Shown: positions 9,076 to 17,856 of the stretch, piece by piece | How positions within the stretch are numbered: the stretch's first letter is position 1 | Layout of the letters: every line of letters starts with the position of its first letter | Assembly: GCF_002278035.1 (NCBI RefSeq) | Contig: NZ_CP022603.1 | Span: 1,307,501 to 1,371,500 of the forward strand | Direction: 5' to 3' | Origin: Ochrobactrum quorumnocens | Lineage (GTDB): Bacteria > Pseudomonadota > Alphaproteobacteria > Rhizobiales > Rhizobiaceae | Length of the DNA: 64,000 bases | Made by a program: the position numbers and the translations under genes | The notes under the pieces: generated by a model | Databases searched by the model: none | What the model was told of the DNA's origin: nothing | Seen by the model: the letters and a program-made list of their open reading frames with translations, nothing else

Positions 9076-9975
9076 ATGCCGCCTATAATTGGGAACCCGT
9101 TTTACATAAGGGCTAAGTTGCAACTGACCGAAGACCTCTATCAGACTGTGCAGGCAGCGGCGGCGGAGCTTACTCCGAAGCTACGCGGCATATGTCAGTT
9201 GATCGAAAGCGATCCGGTCGGCTTTATACGCTCCACTGCGCGCGAGTTGTGCAACCAGCTCGGCACGTCAGAGCCGACACTCATCCGTTTCTGTCAGCGC
9301 TTTGGTTATACTGGTCTTGCCGATTTTCGTATCGATCTTGCTTTATCACTGGCCCAAAAGCCAGCCCTCACCCCTCTTGGTGTTGAATCCAATCCGGTTG
9401 ATCGACGCGCCGTTAACTTCGACGCAAAGGATACAATCGGGCGCAAGGCAGTCCACCTCCTAGAAGGTGATACGGCTGTACTCTTCGACAATGGTTCCAG
9501 CACTGAGCGTCTTGCAGCGCATCTTGGCAATCTTGCGCCGCTTGTCATCATGACCCGCAGCCTTGATGTGGCGCAGACCGTACTCAGCCACAAGCAGCAT
9601 CAGGTGATGCTGACCGGCGGCAACATTCGCCGTGAAACCATGTCCGTGACCGGACGACTGGTTGATACGGCTCTTTCCGAAATGCGCTTCGACACCTTCG
9701 TCATGGGCGCTGACAGCATTGACCCGGAAACCGGCGTCAGCACATTTCTGGAAGACGAAGCCCATCAGAACCGCGCGATGATTGAAGCTTCTGGCCGCGT
9801 CATCGTGCTGGCCGACAAAACGAAATTCAGCAAACCACGGCTGCATCGTATTTGCGCAATGGATCGGATTTCAGCAATCGTGACCGATCTTGAGCCAAAC
9901 CATGAAATGGCCAACCGCATCCGCGAACGTGGCGTGCGTTTCATCAGTACTCAAGAGGACGGCGTTAATGACTAA
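9076..9975 (+). CDS. Sugar-responsive regulator with RpiR-like HTH and DeoR-like sensor
   Basis: A 299-residue protein with an unusual domain pairing. Residues about 15-95 look like an RpiR helix-turn-helix (STARELCNQLGTSEPTLIRFC then GYTGLADFRIDLA). RpiR proteins normally continue into a SIS domain. Here residues about 118-290 instead read as a DeoR C-terminal sensor: LLEGDTAVLFDNGSST, the TGG near residue 178, MGADSID near 212 and VLADKTKF near 247. DeoR sensors bind phosphorylated sugars. The gene overlaps the AgaS-type enzyme gene by 8 nt, so it is co-transcribed with the amino-sugar genes and probably senses one of their phosphosugars. Confidence 0.8.
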   Translation: MPPIIGNPFYIRAKLQLTEDLYQTVQAAAAELTPKLRGICQLIESDPVGFIRSTARELCNQLGTSEPTLIRFCQRFGYTGLADFRIDLALSLAQKPALTPLGVESNPVDRRAVNFDAKDTIGRKAVHLLEGDTAVLFDNGSSTERLAAHLGNLAPLVIMTRSLDVAQTVLSHKQHQVMLTGGNIRRETMSVTGRLVDTALSEMRFDTFVMGADSIDPETGVSTFLEDEAHQNRAMIEASGRVIVLADKTKFSKPRLHRICAMDRISAIVTDLEPNHEMANRIRERGVRFISTQEDGVND

Positions 9976-11065
9976 GCTGGAAACGAGCCACACCTGGCAG
10001 GAAATTCACGCACAGCCCGGCATCTGGCAGGCATGGGCCGAGCCGCTTGCCGCGCAATCGGCTGAAATCCGCGAATGGATCGCCGCAAAGGGCATCAAAC
10101 GTATCGTGTTCAGTGGTGCTGGTACGTCAGCCTTCATCGGGCAGGTCCTTGCCTCGACAAAGACTGGCGCAATTTCGCTGGCAGCTATTGCGACCACCGA
10201 TATCGTTTCCAATCCGTCTGAAACGCTGATCAATGACGCAGAACTCCTTGTCGTGCAGTTTGGCCGCAGCGGCAACAGCTCGGAAACCATTGCAACGCTC
10301 GATCTGCTGGATGAGCATTTCCCTAAAGTCCATCGTCTCAACATTACCTGCAACGGTGAAAGCGCATTGGCAGTCCGCCCAGCAAAAGGTCCGGGTGAAC
10401 AGCGCGTGATTGTGTTGCCTGAAGCAACCCACGATCGCGCCTTTGCCATGACTTCGAGCTATACGACAATGCTTCTGTCGGCGCTCGCCTGCATCGACGC
10501 TACGGCTGACGTGGCGGCAAAACTTGGCGATCTTTCTGCTGCGGCTGCCAAGGCAATCGCCCAACTTGACTCCACCCCTGCACCGCATTCTGAACGTGCG
10601 ATTTTTCTTGGTTCCGGCGCATTGACCGGCGTCGCGCGCGAAAGCGCGCTCAAGGTGCTCGAGCTAACCGCAGGTCAGGTCATGACCAATTGGGACAGCA
10701 CACTCGGCTTTCGTCACGGCCCGAAGGCCTCAGTCGTTGGAGATACCCGCGTCGTGGTCTTCATCCATTCAGATCAACACTCAGAGCGCTATGATCTCGA
10801 TATCGCCCGCGAAATCGCGCAACAATTTCCGCTCGCAACCGTCACAACCGTTGGCGGTGAAGGCTGTGATCTCGCACTTCAGTTGACTGCTGCCAATCAT
10901 CAAGGTGACAGCCGCTGGGATGCTGTGCTTTATGTGCTTTTGGCGCAAATCTGGTCTGCCCGCTGGTCTGCGGAACTCGATCTCAATATCGACAATCCAT
11001 TTATCGATCAAGGCAACCTGACACGCGTCGTTTCCGGGGTTAAGATTTACCCCTTTAAAGCATGA
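9968..11065 (+). CDS. agaS: SIS-domain sugar isomerase/deaminase, AgaS type
   Basis: A 365-residue protein with two SIS (sugar isomerase) domains. The first has FSGAGTSAFIGQVLA and FGRSGNSSET; the second has LGSGALTGVARESALKVLELTAG and a GFRHGPKA motif typical of AgaS. AgaS-type enzymes convert galactosamine-6-phosphate or a related amino-sugar phosphate to a keto-sugar phosphate and ammonia. The ATG at 9968 overlaps the end of the regulator gene, and the stop overlaps the ROK kinase start (ATGA). With nagA downstream the pathway is deacetylation then deamination of an N-acetylhexosamine-6-phosphate. Confidence 0.85.
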   Translation: MTKLETSHTWQEIHAQPGIWQAWAEPLAAQSAEIREWIAAKGIKRIVFSGAGTSAFIGQVLASTKTGAISLAAIATTDIVSNPSETLINDAELLVVQFGRSGNSSETIATLDLLDEHFPKVHRLNITCNGESALAVRPAKGPGEQRVIVLPEATHDRAFAMTSSYTTMLLSALACIDATADVAAKLGDLSAAAAKAIAQLDSTPAPHSERAIFLGSGALTGVARESALKVLELTAGQVMTNWDSTLGFRHGPKASVVGDTRVVVFIHSDQHSERYDLDIAREIAQQFPLATVTTVGGEGCDLALQLTAANHQGDSRWDAVLYVLLAQIWSARWSAELDLNIDNPFIDQGNLTRVVSGVKIYPFKA

Positions 11066-12024
11066 AGCATGAGGTCAGCATGATCTGCGGCGCCATTGAT
11101 CTGGGCGGCACTAAAATTGAGGGTCGTCTGTTCGACGCGAATATGGAAACCGTTCTGACGCGGCGGATTCCAACTCCTGTGAGCAGTTTCGAGGATTTCA
11201 TCGAAGGGCTGGCGGCACAGATTGAATGGCTGAACGAAACATCCGGCAATCCGAAATTGCCCGTTGGCATCAGCTTACCAGGCTGGATTGACCCCGCCAC
11301 CGGCCACGGCTTTGCCTCCAACATCCCCATCACCGGGCGTGATGTGGGTGCAGCACTCGTGGCGCGCTTTGGACGCAGCTTTCCGCTGATGAACGACTGT
11401 ATGGCTTTCGCTTATTCGGAAGTTCACGGCGGTGCGGGCGAAGGCGGCGACGTCGTGATTGGCCTCATTGTAGGCACCGGCATGGGTGCAGGCCTTGTGA
11501 TCAATGGAGATATTCCACCGCGCTATAATGGTCTGGCGCTGGAAATCGGCCATACGGGCATGCCAGCACGTATTTTAAGTCAGCAGAACCTGCCCTTGAT
11601 CCCTTGCGGCTGTGGTAAGACTGGATGCATGGAGCGCTATGTTTCCGGCACAGGTCTTGCCGATATTTCAAAGATCAAGCTTGGTGAAACAATTTCCAAT
11701 CAGGAACTCACACTACGCGCATCCAGTGGTGATGTAGCGGCAGAACAGGTGCTCAATGACTGGGCAGAACTGATGGCGGAATCGCTACTGACGATGCAGC
11801 TCGTCGTCGACCCCGATTGCATTGTGATGGGCGGCGGTCTTTCCAACATGGAAGGTGTTGCCGAACGCGTATCGAAAGCATTCGAAAAGCAAAAGCTTGG
11901 CCCAACCCGCATACCAGGGATCAAAACAGCCCGTTTCGGCGACAGTTCCGGCGCGCGCGGCGTTGCACTCTACGCACTTCGAGCGCATTTGAATCAGCTT
12001 GAGTCACATTCAAATACACTCTAA
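11062..12024 (+). CDS. ROK-family sugar kinase, probable N-acetylhexosamine kinase
   Basis: A 320-residue ROK protein: the ATP-binding DLGGTKIEG near residue 13, a phosphate loop GLIVGTGMGAGL near residue 136, the catalytic-type EIGHTGM near residue 160 and the zinc motif CGCGKTGCMERYVSG near residues 178-192. There is no DNA-binding domain, so it is a kinase rather than a NagC-like repressor. It overlaps agaS by 4 nt. By context it phosphorylates an N-acetylhexosamine that NagA then deacetylates. An internal ATG at 11080 is an alternative start. Confidence 0.85.
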   Translation: MKHEVSMICGAIDLGGTKIEGRLFDANMETVLTRRIPTPVSSFEDFIEGLAAQIEWLNETSGNPKLPVGISLPGWIDPATGHGFASNIPITGRDVGAALVARFGRSFPLMNDCMAFAYSEVHGGAGEGGDVVIGLIVGTGMGAGLVINGDIPPRYNGLALEIGHTGMPARILSQQNLPLIPCGCGKTGCMERYVSGTGLADISKIKLGETISNQELTLRASSGDVAAEQVLNDWAELMAESLLTMQLVVDPDCIVMGGGLSNMEGVAERVSKAFEKQKLGPTRIPGIKTARFGDSSGARGVALYALRAHLNQLESHSNTL

Positions 12025-12084
12025 CTATTTGTTTTAAAGCGCATCTTATCCGAAAACCGTTTCACCCGTTTGGGGGTGCGCTCT
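12020..12084. repeat. Degenerate copy of the intergenic palindromic repeat
   Basis: The stretch from CTCTAACTATTTG to GGTGCGCTCT contains AAGCGCATC, CCGAAAACCGTTTCAC and GTGCGCTCT, the same building blocks as copies at 13266-13364, 38892-38990 and 40239-40341. It lies between the ROK kinase and nagA, so the mRNA may carry a stem-loop here. Confidence 0.6.
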
Positions 12085-12104
12085 AATAAAGCAGGAGAAT
12101 CCCG

Positions 12105-13202
12105 ATGAGCCGTCTTGTCGCCCCAGACTTTGTATTCCTCAATGGGCGTCTTCAGACCGGTCTTGTGGCCGAGATCAGCGCTTCGGGCATCAACCGCCTG
12201 CGTCCGTGCAAATCAGATGAAACCCCGGACCTGACACCGCATATCCTGATGCCCGCCTGTATTGATTTGCAGGTCAACGGCGCGGGCGGCGTCATGCTGA
12301 ATTCAGATACCAGTGCCAAGGGTATCGCGCATATTATTTCCACACTTCGCAAACTCGGCACCGGATGGGTACTGCCAACGCTGATCACCTGCGAGCCGGA
12401 GCGCATCATTCAGGCGGCTCACGCCGCCGTCGAATGCAAGGGTATGGACGGCTTCTTCGGCCTGCATATCGAAGGCCCACATCTGAACCCTGCCCGCAAG
12501 GGTACGCATCGTGTCGAATTTATCCGCCCTATGGATGCATCCACGCTTGAAGCGCTGAAAATCCTGCGCAAGGCTGATGTGCCGGTGATGCTGACGCTTG
12601 CGCCGGAAATGGTGCCAAGCGATACCATTCAACAGATCGTCGATATGGGCGTTGTGGTTTCGGCAGGTCATACCAATGGCACGACCGATGAGGCAAAGGC
12701 AGGCCTTGAAGCTGGCATCAGCTGCTACACCCATCTTTACAATGCCATGCCGCCAATGACCTCGCGTGAGCCGGGCGTGGTTGGCACCGCAATTGGCAGC
12801 GATGCTTTCGTCGGCATCATTGTCGACGGACATCATGTGACATGGGAGATGGTCGGCATTGCATGGCGTGCGCGCCCAAAACGTGACCGCATGTTCCTTG
12901 TGTCTGACGCCATGTCCACCATTGGTGGGCCGGATCATTTCGAACTTTACGGTGAACGGATCGAAGTGCGCGACGGCGCCCTCGTCAATGCCGCCGGTTC
13001 ACTTGCTGGTGCCCATATCGATATGGTCGGCTGTCTCGCCAATCTCGTTCAACAAGTCGGCGTGCCACTTGAAGAGGCGATCCGTGCCGCCTGTGTTGTG
13101 CCTGCGGATGTGATGGGACGCGCTGCGCCAAATCTTTCTTCCGGAACGCCCGTGCCTGAGCTTCTTGCTCTCGACAAGGCTTTGAAGCGCATTTCCCTCT
13201 GA
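12105..13202 (+). CDS. nagA: N-acetylglucosamine-6-phosphate deacetylase
   Basis: A 365-residue amidohydrolase of the NagA family. Metal and active-site motifs are in order: the HxH-equivalent region reads DLQVNGAGG near residue 50 (as in most NagA), HIEGPHLNPARKGTH near 122, SAGHTNGT near 188, THLYNAM near 208, and the catalytic aspartate in LVSDAM near 266. It removes acetate from an N-acetylhexosamine-6-phosphate, feeding the AgaS-type enzyme encoded upstream. A GCAGGAG ribosome-binding site precedes the ATG. It is the last gene of the amino-sugar run, separated from the kinase by 80 bp that hold a repeat. Confidence 0.92.
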   Translation: MSRLVAPDFVFLNGRLQTGLVAEISASGINRLRPCKSDETPDLTPHILMPACIDLQVNGAGGVMLNSDTSAKGIAHIISTLRKLGTGWVLPTLITCEPERIIQAAHAAVECKGMDGFFGLHIEGPHLNPARKGTHRVEFIRPMDASTLEALKILRKADVPVMLTLAPEMVPSDTIQQIVDMGVVVSAGHTNGTTDEAKAGLEAGISCYTHLYNAMPPMTSREPGVVGTAIGSDAFVGIIVDGHHVTWEMVGIAWRARPKRDRMFLVSDAMSTIGGPDHFELYGERIEVRDGALVNAAGSLAGAHIDMVGCLANLVQQVGVPLEEAIRAACVVPADVMGRAAPNLSSGTPVPELLALDKALKRISL

Positions 13203-13265
13203 AATTCACTCTTGCAGGTCTCGTGGTCAGCAGCACGAAGACCTTGAGCAACATTCCCGCGCGGT

Positions 13266-13364
13266 TTTAAAGCGCATCCCGAAAAGTGTGAAACGGTTTT
13301 CAGGATGCGCGTTAAACAAATATTTAGAACGCCGATCTGATCCAATTAGATCGAACCGCGCTCT
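13266..13364 (+). repeat. Intergenic palindromic repeat (about 100 bp)
   Basis: A copy of the two-part repeat: a first palindrome AAGCGCATCCCGAAAAGTG...GGTTTTCAGGATGCGCGTT and a second containing CTGATCCAATTAGATCGAA, ending CGCGCTCT. It is between the convergent nagA and M20 genes and may double as a terminator. The layout and length recall the Bru-RS repeats of Brucella. Confidence 0.7.
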
Positions 13365-13401
13365 GGAAAAGAGGCGCGGGGAATACCGCGCCTCTTGAAT
13401 G

Positions 13402-14556
13402 CTAGACTTTGAGGCTGTCCTTGGCCAGATTATGGAAGAAGGACACGCCGCGCTCCAGAATTTCATCGTTGAAATTATACTTCGACGTATGCAGGCCGGA
13501 GCTTTCACCATTTCCGATCAGGAGATAGGCACCAGCAGTCTTTTCCAGCATGAAGGAAAAGTCTTCGCTGCCCATGAACGGCTTATCCAGCTCTTCAAAT
13601 GCGTCTTCGCCATAATGCTGGGAAACCGTGGCTTTTGCCTGCTCGAATGCCCCCGCATCATTGATGGTTGCAGGATAACCGGTCATCCAGTCAAAGCTGA
13701 CATCGGCGCCATAACTTGCCGCCTGCATCTTTGCCACCTGCTCGACCTTATCGCGCAACGTTTTGCGGATGGCCGGATCGGTCGCGCGCATCGAAATTTC
13801 GAGCGTGGCCGCATCGGGAATAACGTTGCAAACCGCACCGGAATTAAATGCGCCAACCGTGATGACACTTGCCTGATGCGGCGAAACATTACGGGCGACG
13901 ATTGTTTGCAAAGCCATCACGATGCTTGAGGCCACAACGATCGGATCGACTGTTTTTTCCGGTTCTGCACCGTGCCCGCCGCTGCCCCTTACCGTGAGCG
14001 TCAACGCATCGATGGACGCCGCAATTGGTCCAGCCTTCGAGGCAAACTTGCCGGCTTGAAGACCCGGCCAGTTATGCAGGGCAAAAACCTGATCGCAGGG
14101 GAAGCGCTCAAAAAGGCCTTCTTCGATCATGATCTGAGCACCACCGAAGTTTTCTTCGGCGGGCTGGAAGATGAAATGAACGGTTCCAGAAAAGTCCGTA
14201 TCCTGCGCAAGCGACCAAGCCGCGCCCAGCAGCATTGCCGTATGGCCATCATGGCCACAAGCATGCATCTTGCCAGCGTTCTTGCTCGCATAAGGCAATT
14301 CAGTTTCTTCGAGAATTGGCAGTGCATCGAAATCAGCGCGGAAACCGATGGAGCGGTTTGAGCTGCCGCGACGCAGAGAAGCAACGATGCCAGTCTTCGC
14401 AAGGCCACGGCTTAACTCATAACCCCATTTTTCGAGCGTTGAGGCGATATAGTCGGAAGTCTCAACTTCCTCCAGGCCCAGCTCCGGAATGCTGTGCAGA
14501 TGCCTGCGGATAGCTTTCAGTTCATCGCCGAATGCACCCAGTTTATTGTCCGTCAT
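13402..14556 (-). CDS. M20 family amidohydrolase (N-acyl amino acid hydrolase type)
   Basis: A 384-residue M20D-type metallo-amidohydrolase. Metal-site motifs include KMHACGHDGHTAMLLGAA near residue 97, FQPAEENFGGA near residue 131 and MGSEDFSFML near residue 352. Relatives hydrolyse N-acyl amino acids, hippurate or indole-acetyl conjugates. It is the last gene of a seven-gene operon running down from 19658 (CtlX-like, DDAH, binding protein, two permeases, ATPase, this gene), 10 bp after the ATPase. A likely role is deacylating an imported N-acyl arginine-family amino acid, which is inference. A strong GGGGGAG ribosome-binding site precedes the ATG. Confidence 0.85.
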   Translation of the reverse strand: MTDNKLGAFGDELKAIRRHLHSIPELGLEEVETSDYIASTLEKWGYELSRGLAKTGIVASLRRGSSNRSIGFRADFDALPILEETELPYASKNAGKMHACGHDGHTAMLLGAAWSLAQDTDFSGTVHFIFQPAEENFGGAQIMIEEGLFERFPCDQVFALHNWPGLQAGKFASKAGPIAASIDALTLTVRGSGGHGAEPEKTVDPIVVASSIVMALQTIVARNVSPHQASVITVGAFNSGAVCNVIPDAATLEISMRATDPAIRKTLRDKVEQVAKMQAASYGADVSFDWMTGYPATINDAGAFEQAKATVSQHYGEDAFEELDKPFMGSEDFSFMLEKTAGAYLLIGNGESSGLHTSKYNFNDEILERGVSFFHNLAKDSLKV

Positions 14557-14566
14557 GATCTCCCCC

Positions 14567-15331
14567 TCAACTCATATGCAGGAACTGGCGCAAACGCGGT
14601 GACTGCGGATTGCGCATCACGATATCAGGCGAACCGCGCTCTTCAACCAGTCCCTGATGCAGAAAGATGACTTCGCTCGAAATTTCGCGTGCCAGCGCCA
14701 TTTCATGCGTCACCATCACCATTGTCCGGCCTTCTCTAGCGAGCTTTTTGATAACCTGCAGCACTTCCGTCACGAGTTCCGGGTCGAGTGCTGAGGTCGG
14801 CTCATCGAACAGCATGACTTCAGGCTTCATTGCGAGCGCGCGCGCGATCGCGGCACGTTGCTGCTGCCCCCCGGAGAGCTGGCTCGGATACTGATCGCGC
14901 TTGGGCGTGATACCCACCTTCTCCATCAGCACCTCAGCCTCGGCCAGTGCTTCCGCCTTCGACATGCCTAGAACGTGGATCGGTCCTTCGATGATATTCT
15001 CAACGATGGTGCGATGGGACCAGAGATTGAAGCTCTGGAAGACCATGCCAAGACGTGTGCGGATATGTTCAAGCTGACGCGGATCGGCGGCATGCGATTT
15101 TCCATCGCGTCCGACTTTCGTGCGGATCACCTCGCCCGCAACGGCGATCTCTCCCTGGTCGGGCGTCTCCAGATAGTTGATGCAGCGAAGCAATGTGCTC
15201 TTACCGGAGCCGCTGCTGCCTATCAGCGATATGACATCGCCTTTCTTCGCTTCAAAGGAGATGCCTTTGAGAACTTCGACGCCTGCGAAGCTCTTGTGAA
15301 TATTTTTGACGGCCAGTGCCATGGAAGTCAT
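14567..15331 (-). CDS. Polar amino acid ABC transporter ATPase
   Basis: About 254 residues of HisP/OccP type: Walker [10 protein letters not shown], signature [15 protein letters not shown], Walker [15 protein letters not shown] and switch His in VTHEM. The frame is open to 15379, but the ATG at 15331 ([15 protein letters not shown]) has an AGGAG ribosome-binding site and matches the family start. It energises the two permeases just upstream and is followed after 10 bp by the M20 gene. The HisP subgroup serves basic or related amino acids, in keeping with the arginine-hydrolase neighbours. Confidence 0.92.
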   Translation of the reverse strand: MTSMALAVKNIHKSFAGVEVLKGISFEAKKGDVISLIGSSGSGKSTLLRCINYLETPDQGEIAVAGEVIRTKVGRDGKSHAADPRQLEHIRTRLGMVFQSFNLWSHRTIVENIIEGPIHVLGMSKAEALAEAEVLMEKVGITPKRDQYPSQLSGGQQQRAAIARALAMKPEVMLFDEPTSALDPELVTEVLQVIKKLAREGRTMVMVTHEMALAREISSEVIFLHQGLVEERGSPDIVMRNPQSPRLRQFLHMS

Positions 15332-15353
15332 TTTGAATTGCTCCTGAAACAGA

Positions 15354-16055
15354 TCAGACCATCGAGGCGCGTGAGCCACTCATGCGCCGTTCGATCACAT
15401 TCATGATCCGGGTGAGGATGAACACAACTGTGAAATAGAGAATGCCTGCCGCAATCAACGGCTCAAAGATCGATAAGGAACTGCGCTGCAACGCGCGTGC
15501 GGTTCCCATCACTTCCATGATCGTGATTGTGGAAGCGAGCGAGGTGGATTTAAGCAGGATGATCAGATCGCTGGTCAGAACCGGCATACAATGACGGAAG
15601 GCCAGCGGCAGGGTGATGCGACGCAAAATCTTGAACCGGCTCATACCGATGGAAAGCGCCGCTTCAATCTGACCACGCGGAATTGACTTGATAGCGCCGC
15701 GAATAACCTCGGCATTATAAGCGCCCTGATTGAGGCTCAACGCAAACACGGCATACCACAATCCATCACGCATATATGGCCAGAGGAAGCTGTGTCTGAC
15801 CCATGTGCCTGGCAGGATCTGCCCAAGCCCGTAATAGATCAGATAAAGCTGAACCAGAAGCGGCGTGCCACGGAAAATGAACGTGTAGACAAAAGCCGGC
15901 CATTTCAGAATGCGGCTGCTTGAAAGCCGTGCCAGCGCGCTAAGCGTACCGAAAATGAGACCAATAACACCTGCCGTAGCCGTCAAAAGCAGAGTGAGCG
16001 GCATTGCCTTGATGAGAGGCGGTAAGAACTCAACGATTTTTGTAATCGATTCCAT
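15354..16055 (-). CDS. Polar amino acid ABC transporter permease (HisM type)
   Basis: 233 residues with about five hydrophobic helices and the EAA loop GAIKSIPRGQIEAALSIGMS near residues 122-141, which contacts the ATPase. RGTPLLVQLYLIYYG is the typical amino-acid permease signature. It starts at the very base where the other permease stops and is part of the same importer with the binding protein at 16947-17750. Confidence 0.92.
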   Translation of the reverse strand: MESITKIVEFLPPLIKAMPLTLLLTATAGVIGLIFGTLSALARLSSSRILKWPAFVYTFIFRGTPLLVQLYLIYYGLGQILPGTWVRHSFLWPYMRDGLWYAVFALSLNQGAYNAEVIRGAIKSIPRGQIEAALSIGMSRFKILRRITLPLAFRHCMPVLTSDLIILLKSTSLASTITIMEVMGTARALQRSSLSIFEPLIAAGILYFTVVFILTRIMNVIERRMSGSRASMV

Positions 16056-16768
16056 TATCCGTGCCCCCGGCTCAAGCGCTTTTCAAGCTGCGCAATCACA
16101 ATGACAGAGACAAGTGTGATGGCCAAAAACAGGAATGCCGTGAGGCCATAAAAGAAGATGTACTGCTTGGTGGAAGCAGCTGCACGATAGCCGGTGTAAA
16201 GCAGTTCATGGAAGGAACCCAACACCGATATGATCGCGCTTTCCTTAGTGATCGATAGCCACAGATTGCCGATGCCGGGCACTGCATGACGCATCATTTG
16301 CGGAAAGGTGACGCGGGTAAATATCTGGCGTCTGCGCATTCCGATGGAAAGAGCAGCTTCGATCTGACCGCGTGGAATGGCAAGATAGGAAGCCCGTAGC
16401 ACTTCCGTCATGAACGCACCATTGACGAAAGCCAGTGCGATGATCGCAGCCCAGAAGGCGCTGAACTGGAAATCGTTTCCGACAAGGCCTGTTGCTTTCA
16501 GAAGGCGTTCGGCACCCGTCGCAACGGAGAAGTACAACAGCAGAATAACGAGCAACTCAGGCAGGGCGCGAACCACCGTCGTATAAAAATCTGCAATCGC
16601 TTTTATGTAGCGATTACGCGAAAGTTTACCGGAGGCGCCGGTGAGCCCGAAAAGAAACGAGACTGCGAATGCTACGGCCGAGACCTGCAAGGTCATCATA
16701 AGCCCATGCGCGAACTCGTCTCCCCAGCCCTCACTTCCCCAGGCCAACAGTTGCCAATAAGAATCCAT
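16055..16768 (-). CDS. Polar amino acid ABC transporter permease (HisQ type)
   Basis: 237 residues with several membrane helices, the signature RALPELLVILLLYF and the EAA loop SYLAIPRGQIEAALSIGMR. The frame is open to a TTG at 16786; the ATG at 16768 is the family-like start. It pairs with the HisM-type permease to form the membrane channel. About 180 bp with a stem-loop separate it from the binding-protein gene. Confidence 0.9.
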   Translation of the reverse strand: MDSYWQLLAWGSEGWGDEFAHGLMMTLQVSAVAFAVSFLFGLTGASGKLSRNRYIKAIADFYTTVVRALPELLVILLLYFSVATGAERLLKATGLVGNDFQFSAFWAAIIALAFVNGAFMTEVLRASYLAIPRGQIEAALSIGMRRRQIFTRVTFPQMMRHAVPGIGNLWLSITKESAIISVLGSFHELLYTGYRAAASTKQYIFFYGLTAFLFLAITLVSVIVIAQLEKRLSRGHG

Positions 16769-16911
16769 GCAGATTAATCCGATCAAAAAAGCTCAGCGCT
16801 TTATAGAACGACTGCTCGGTACAACTCTTATGAGTTGCGGTCTGCTACCGTTCCACTTTATGAAAAGCGCAAAGCATTTTGTGAAATGTGGAGGTCACAG
16901 CACCTCGATGA

Positions 16912-16935
16912 GCGAACGCCGCTGGCGGCGTTCGC
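16912..16935. terminator. Stem-loop between binding protein and permease genes
   Basis: GCGAACGCCG / CGGCGTTCGC is a 10-bp perfect stem with a 4-base loop, just after the stop of the binding-protein gene on the minus strand and ahead of its permeases. There is no T-run. It probably protects the upstream mRNA or partly terminates it, giving more binding protein than permease. The other 16787-16946 bases show nothing further. Confidence 0.6.
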
Positions 16936-16946
16936 ATTGGATCGAG

Positions 16947-17750
16947 TTACTTCTTCTCAAAAATCCACTTGTCGACCAGCGACTTGAGAGTGCCGTCCTT
17001 GTCAAGTTCAGCAAGTGCTGCATCGACTTTTCCAAGCGTTGCTGTGTCGCCCTTACGAACGGCATAGGCGACGCCTTCGCCCAGTACGACGCTCTTAGGC
17101 GTCACAAGCTTGACCTCGTAGTCTTCGCCCTGCGACGTCTTCAGGAAGTTCTGAACGAAAAGATCTGGTGCCAGAACATAATCGACACGACCTGCAACCA
17201 GATCGGCAACCGAATTGTCAGCAGTGTCGTAGCTTTTGATCGAAACGTCGGGAAGATATTTCGTCATATAGGCCGACTGGACGCTTGATGTCTGGACACC
17301 GACGATCTTGCCTGAGAGGGCTGCCTGATCAACGACTTCACCGGAACCGTCGCTTGCTGCGACTGTGCTGATTTTGTCTTCATCAGACTTGGCGCCAGCG
17401 ACGACCGTACCTTCAGTGTAGTACGGCGTGCTGAAATCGACGACCTTGCGGCGTTCATCAGTCACGGAGAACGCACCGATGATGAAATCGACCTTGTTTT
17501 CAGTGAGCGATGGAATGAGGCCATCCCACGCCATCGACTTGAACTCGCACTTGTCGGCAAGCTTTTCGCAAAGGGCACGTGAAAGGTCTGCTTCCAGCCC
17601 TTCCCATTCACCCGCCGCATTAACCTGGGTGAAAGGCATATAAGGCTCTGGCGTCATGCCAAGACGAAGTTTTCCGTCAGCCTGAGCAGCACCGCTGGCC
17701 AAGGCAGCAAGCGCGATCGCGCCAGCAATTTTCCCTTTAAAACCCACCAT
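16947..17750 (-). CDS. Polar amino acid ABC transporter substrate-binding protein
   Basis: 267 residues with a signal peptide (MVGFKGKIAGAIALAALASG, cleavage near AQA-DG) and a type II periplasmic-binding fold: LRLGMTPEPYMPF, EGLEADLSRALCEKL, AWDGLIPSLTENKVDFIIGAFSVT and TDERRKVVDFSTPYY. The frame extends to 17900, but the ATG at 17750 has an AAGGAG site and begins the signal peptide. It lies downstream of the DDAH gene (107-bp gap), so the probable ligand is arginine, a methylarginine, citrulline or an acylated form. Confidence 0.9.
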   Translation of the reverse strand: MVGFKGKIAGAIALAALASGAAQADGKLRLGMTPEPYMPFTQVNAAGEWEGLEADLSRALCEKLADKCEFKSMAWDGLIPSLTENKVDFIIGAFSVTDERRKVVDFSTPYYTEGTVVAGAKSDEDKISTVAASDGSGEVVDQAALSGKIVGVQTSSVQSAYMTKYLPDVSIKSYDTADNSVADLVAGRVDYVLAPDLFVQNFLKTSQGEDYEVKLVTPKSVVLGEGVAYAVRKGDTATLGKVDAALAELDKDGTLKSLVDKWIFEKK

Positions 17751-17856
17751 GTTCCCGTTCTCCTTATATTTTTGTTGGCTTGCCTGTGACGATAGCAAGC
17801 ACGGGGAATGCGCATACAAAAACAGCTCAGGAGCGGACGCCCCTGAGCCGCCAGAA

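Noticed and set aside
12303..12938. 211-codon minus-strand frame inside nagA
   Set aside because: Antisense shadow without domain features.
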